Shown here piece by piece: positions 15,925 to 16,530 of a stretch of DNA of 16,530 nt. Below the pieces are notes generated by a model, which searched no databases, was not told where the DNA came from, and saw only the letters and a list, made by a program, of their open reading frames with translations. The DNA is from CAZWRK01 sp964635875 (GTDB lineage: Bacteria > Pseudomonadota > Gammaproteobacteria > Burkholderiales > Aquaspirillaceae). The translations under genes and the position numbers were made by a program. The stretch lies in contig CAZWRK010000094.1 of assembly GCA_964635875.1 (NCBI GenBank), forward strand, positions 1 to 16,530. The letters run 5' to 3'. Position 1 is the first letter of the stretch; every line of letters begins with the position of its first letter.

Positions 15925-16209
15925 CTAGCCCCAACTATTTAATATATTCATATTTTTTAATCGCCTAGTGCAAATTGCAAGCTCTTCACTAGAAAATAGC
16001 TGATGCCACTTCTCATTATCATGAATCAATGCTTCTACAGTTAGATTTAGCCGTCTTCTTTCCCAGAGTGCAGTATATCCATCGGAGATTTTTGACGAAA
16101 GGATTAGCCTTCGTGCAGTTTCTAAGCCGCCATAATCAATAAGCATACTTTGAAAAATAGAGGCTTTATAATCAGTTTTTGATAGTGTACGATGGTAAAT
16201 ATCGTACAT
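15925..16209 (-). CDS. Small conserved protein of unknown function (94 aa)
   Basis: This is a 94-residue soluble protein. Its pattern IYHR...DYGGLETARRLI...SDGYTALWERRRLNLTVEALI...W..LFSSEELAICTRRL looks like a small helical domain that recurs in many bacteria, as a separate protein or at the end of longer ones. I recognise the pattern but cannot give it a name or function. No close Shine-Dalgarno sequence is seen (AAGAA only). It lies 142 bp before the DUF4238-type gene on the same strand, in the same AT-rich DNA. The 142-bp gap shows no convincing terminator or promoter. Confidence 0.6.
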   Translation of the reverse strand: MYDIYHRTLSKTDYKASIFQSMLIDYGGLETARRLILSSKISDGYTALWERRRLNLTVEALIHDNEKWHQLFSSEELAICTRRLKNMNILNSWG

Positions 16210-16530
16210 TTCTTGTTATCTAACACTGAAATCACCTTTCATGGCTAACGTTTTAATTAAGATGCACCGTTAGACATTCCACTTGAATATGGGTAAGCCT
16301 CACTCGCCATCATTTAATAGGCTCATATTTTGGAACACCAACTGCATCAACCTTAATGCCTAAATTAGTTTTAGAACCAATCGAAATTTTCTTTTTTTGC
16401 TTGTGAAAATTTATTTATGGCAATTGAGCCAAGATAGTTATGCTCGAATATTCTTCGTTTTGCTTTTTTATCCGTAAAATTTCCTGAGGTTATTTATTAA
16501 AAAGGCTAACATTCGACATACACCTCAACG
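16210..16530. other. AT-rich stretch without an intact gene
   Basis: Apart from the probable remnant at 16310-16493, no complete gene is visible. On the minus strand a frame ends with TAG at 16506-16508 after VEVYVEC, too short to judge because the window stops. Several CTAAC/GTTAG pentamers occur here (around 16220, 16245, 16272 and 16506); a hairpin of CTAACG with CGTTAG spans about 16245-16276. Confidence 0.5.
16310..16493 (-). pseudogene. Probable frameshifted gene remnant in AT-rich DNA
   Basis: Two overlapping minus-strand frames without start codons read like pieces of one protein. One runs from 16493 to 16371 (SGNFTDKKAKRRIFEHNYLG, then SIAINKFSQAKKENFDWF). The other ends at a TGA at 16310-16312 (SKTNLGIKVDAVGVPKYEPI, then K). 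A frameshift near the A-runs around 16371-16398 would join them. It may be a decayed gene, or a base-calling error at the homopolymer. No family was recognised. Confidence 0.3.

Overview
The window looks like a contig from a Gram-negative proteobacterium, most likely beta- or gammaproteobacterial. The order uvrA (divergent) / MFS exporter / ssb is a familiar arrangement in those classes, and the SSB and UvrA sequences read as typical members. No rRNA, tRNA, CRISPR array or transposase is visible. The species assignment is inference only.

Left part (1-4.9 kb): the minus strand carries almost all of uvrA, with its C-terminus cut by the window edge. Divergent from it are a YajR-like MFS transporter with a C-terminal soluble domain and ssb. 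These two are joined stop-to-start (TAAATG) and end in a strong terminator.

Middle part (4.9-8.15 kb): a TetR regulator closely resembling AcuR precedes an AcuI/YhdH-type acryloyl-CoA reductase. Each has its own promoter containing a near-identical inverted repeat (ATTAGAC-N5-GTCTAAT type), so the pair appears to be a self-contained acrylate/acryloyl-CoA sensing and detoxification unit. The regulator's predicted promoter puts its transcription start at the start codon, so its mRNA may be leaderless. A terminator separates this unit from a flavin amine oxidase with a Tat-like leader.

8.15-11.3 kb: a fosmidomycin-resistance-type MFS exporter (fsr, minus) is divergent from an AraC/cupin regulator (plus). 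The 72-bp region between them holds two small palindromes. A stand-alone EAL-domain c-di-GMP phosphodiesterase with all catalytic residues follows.

11.3-14.6 kb, all on the minus strand: a homocysteine S-methyltransferase, a membrane-anchored pentapeptide-repeat protein, a GFA-family zinc protein and a small secreted PEBP-family protein. The methyltransferase gene contains a 100-N scaffold gap flanked by an exact 55-bp duplication. Removing 155 bp restores one intact 297-residue reading frame, so the gap is an assembly artefact and not biology.

14.69-16.53 kb: base composition drops sharply to AT-rich, with different codon use. This part holds a DUF4238-type protein (TTG start, strong ribosome-binding site, own terminator), a 94-residue conserved protein of unknown function and a probable frameshifted gene remnant. 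It looks like horizontally acquired DNA. No system here can be called new with confidence. The most informative items are the AcuR/AcuI operator pair with a leaderless regulator, the collapsible assembly gap and the AT-rich accessory island.
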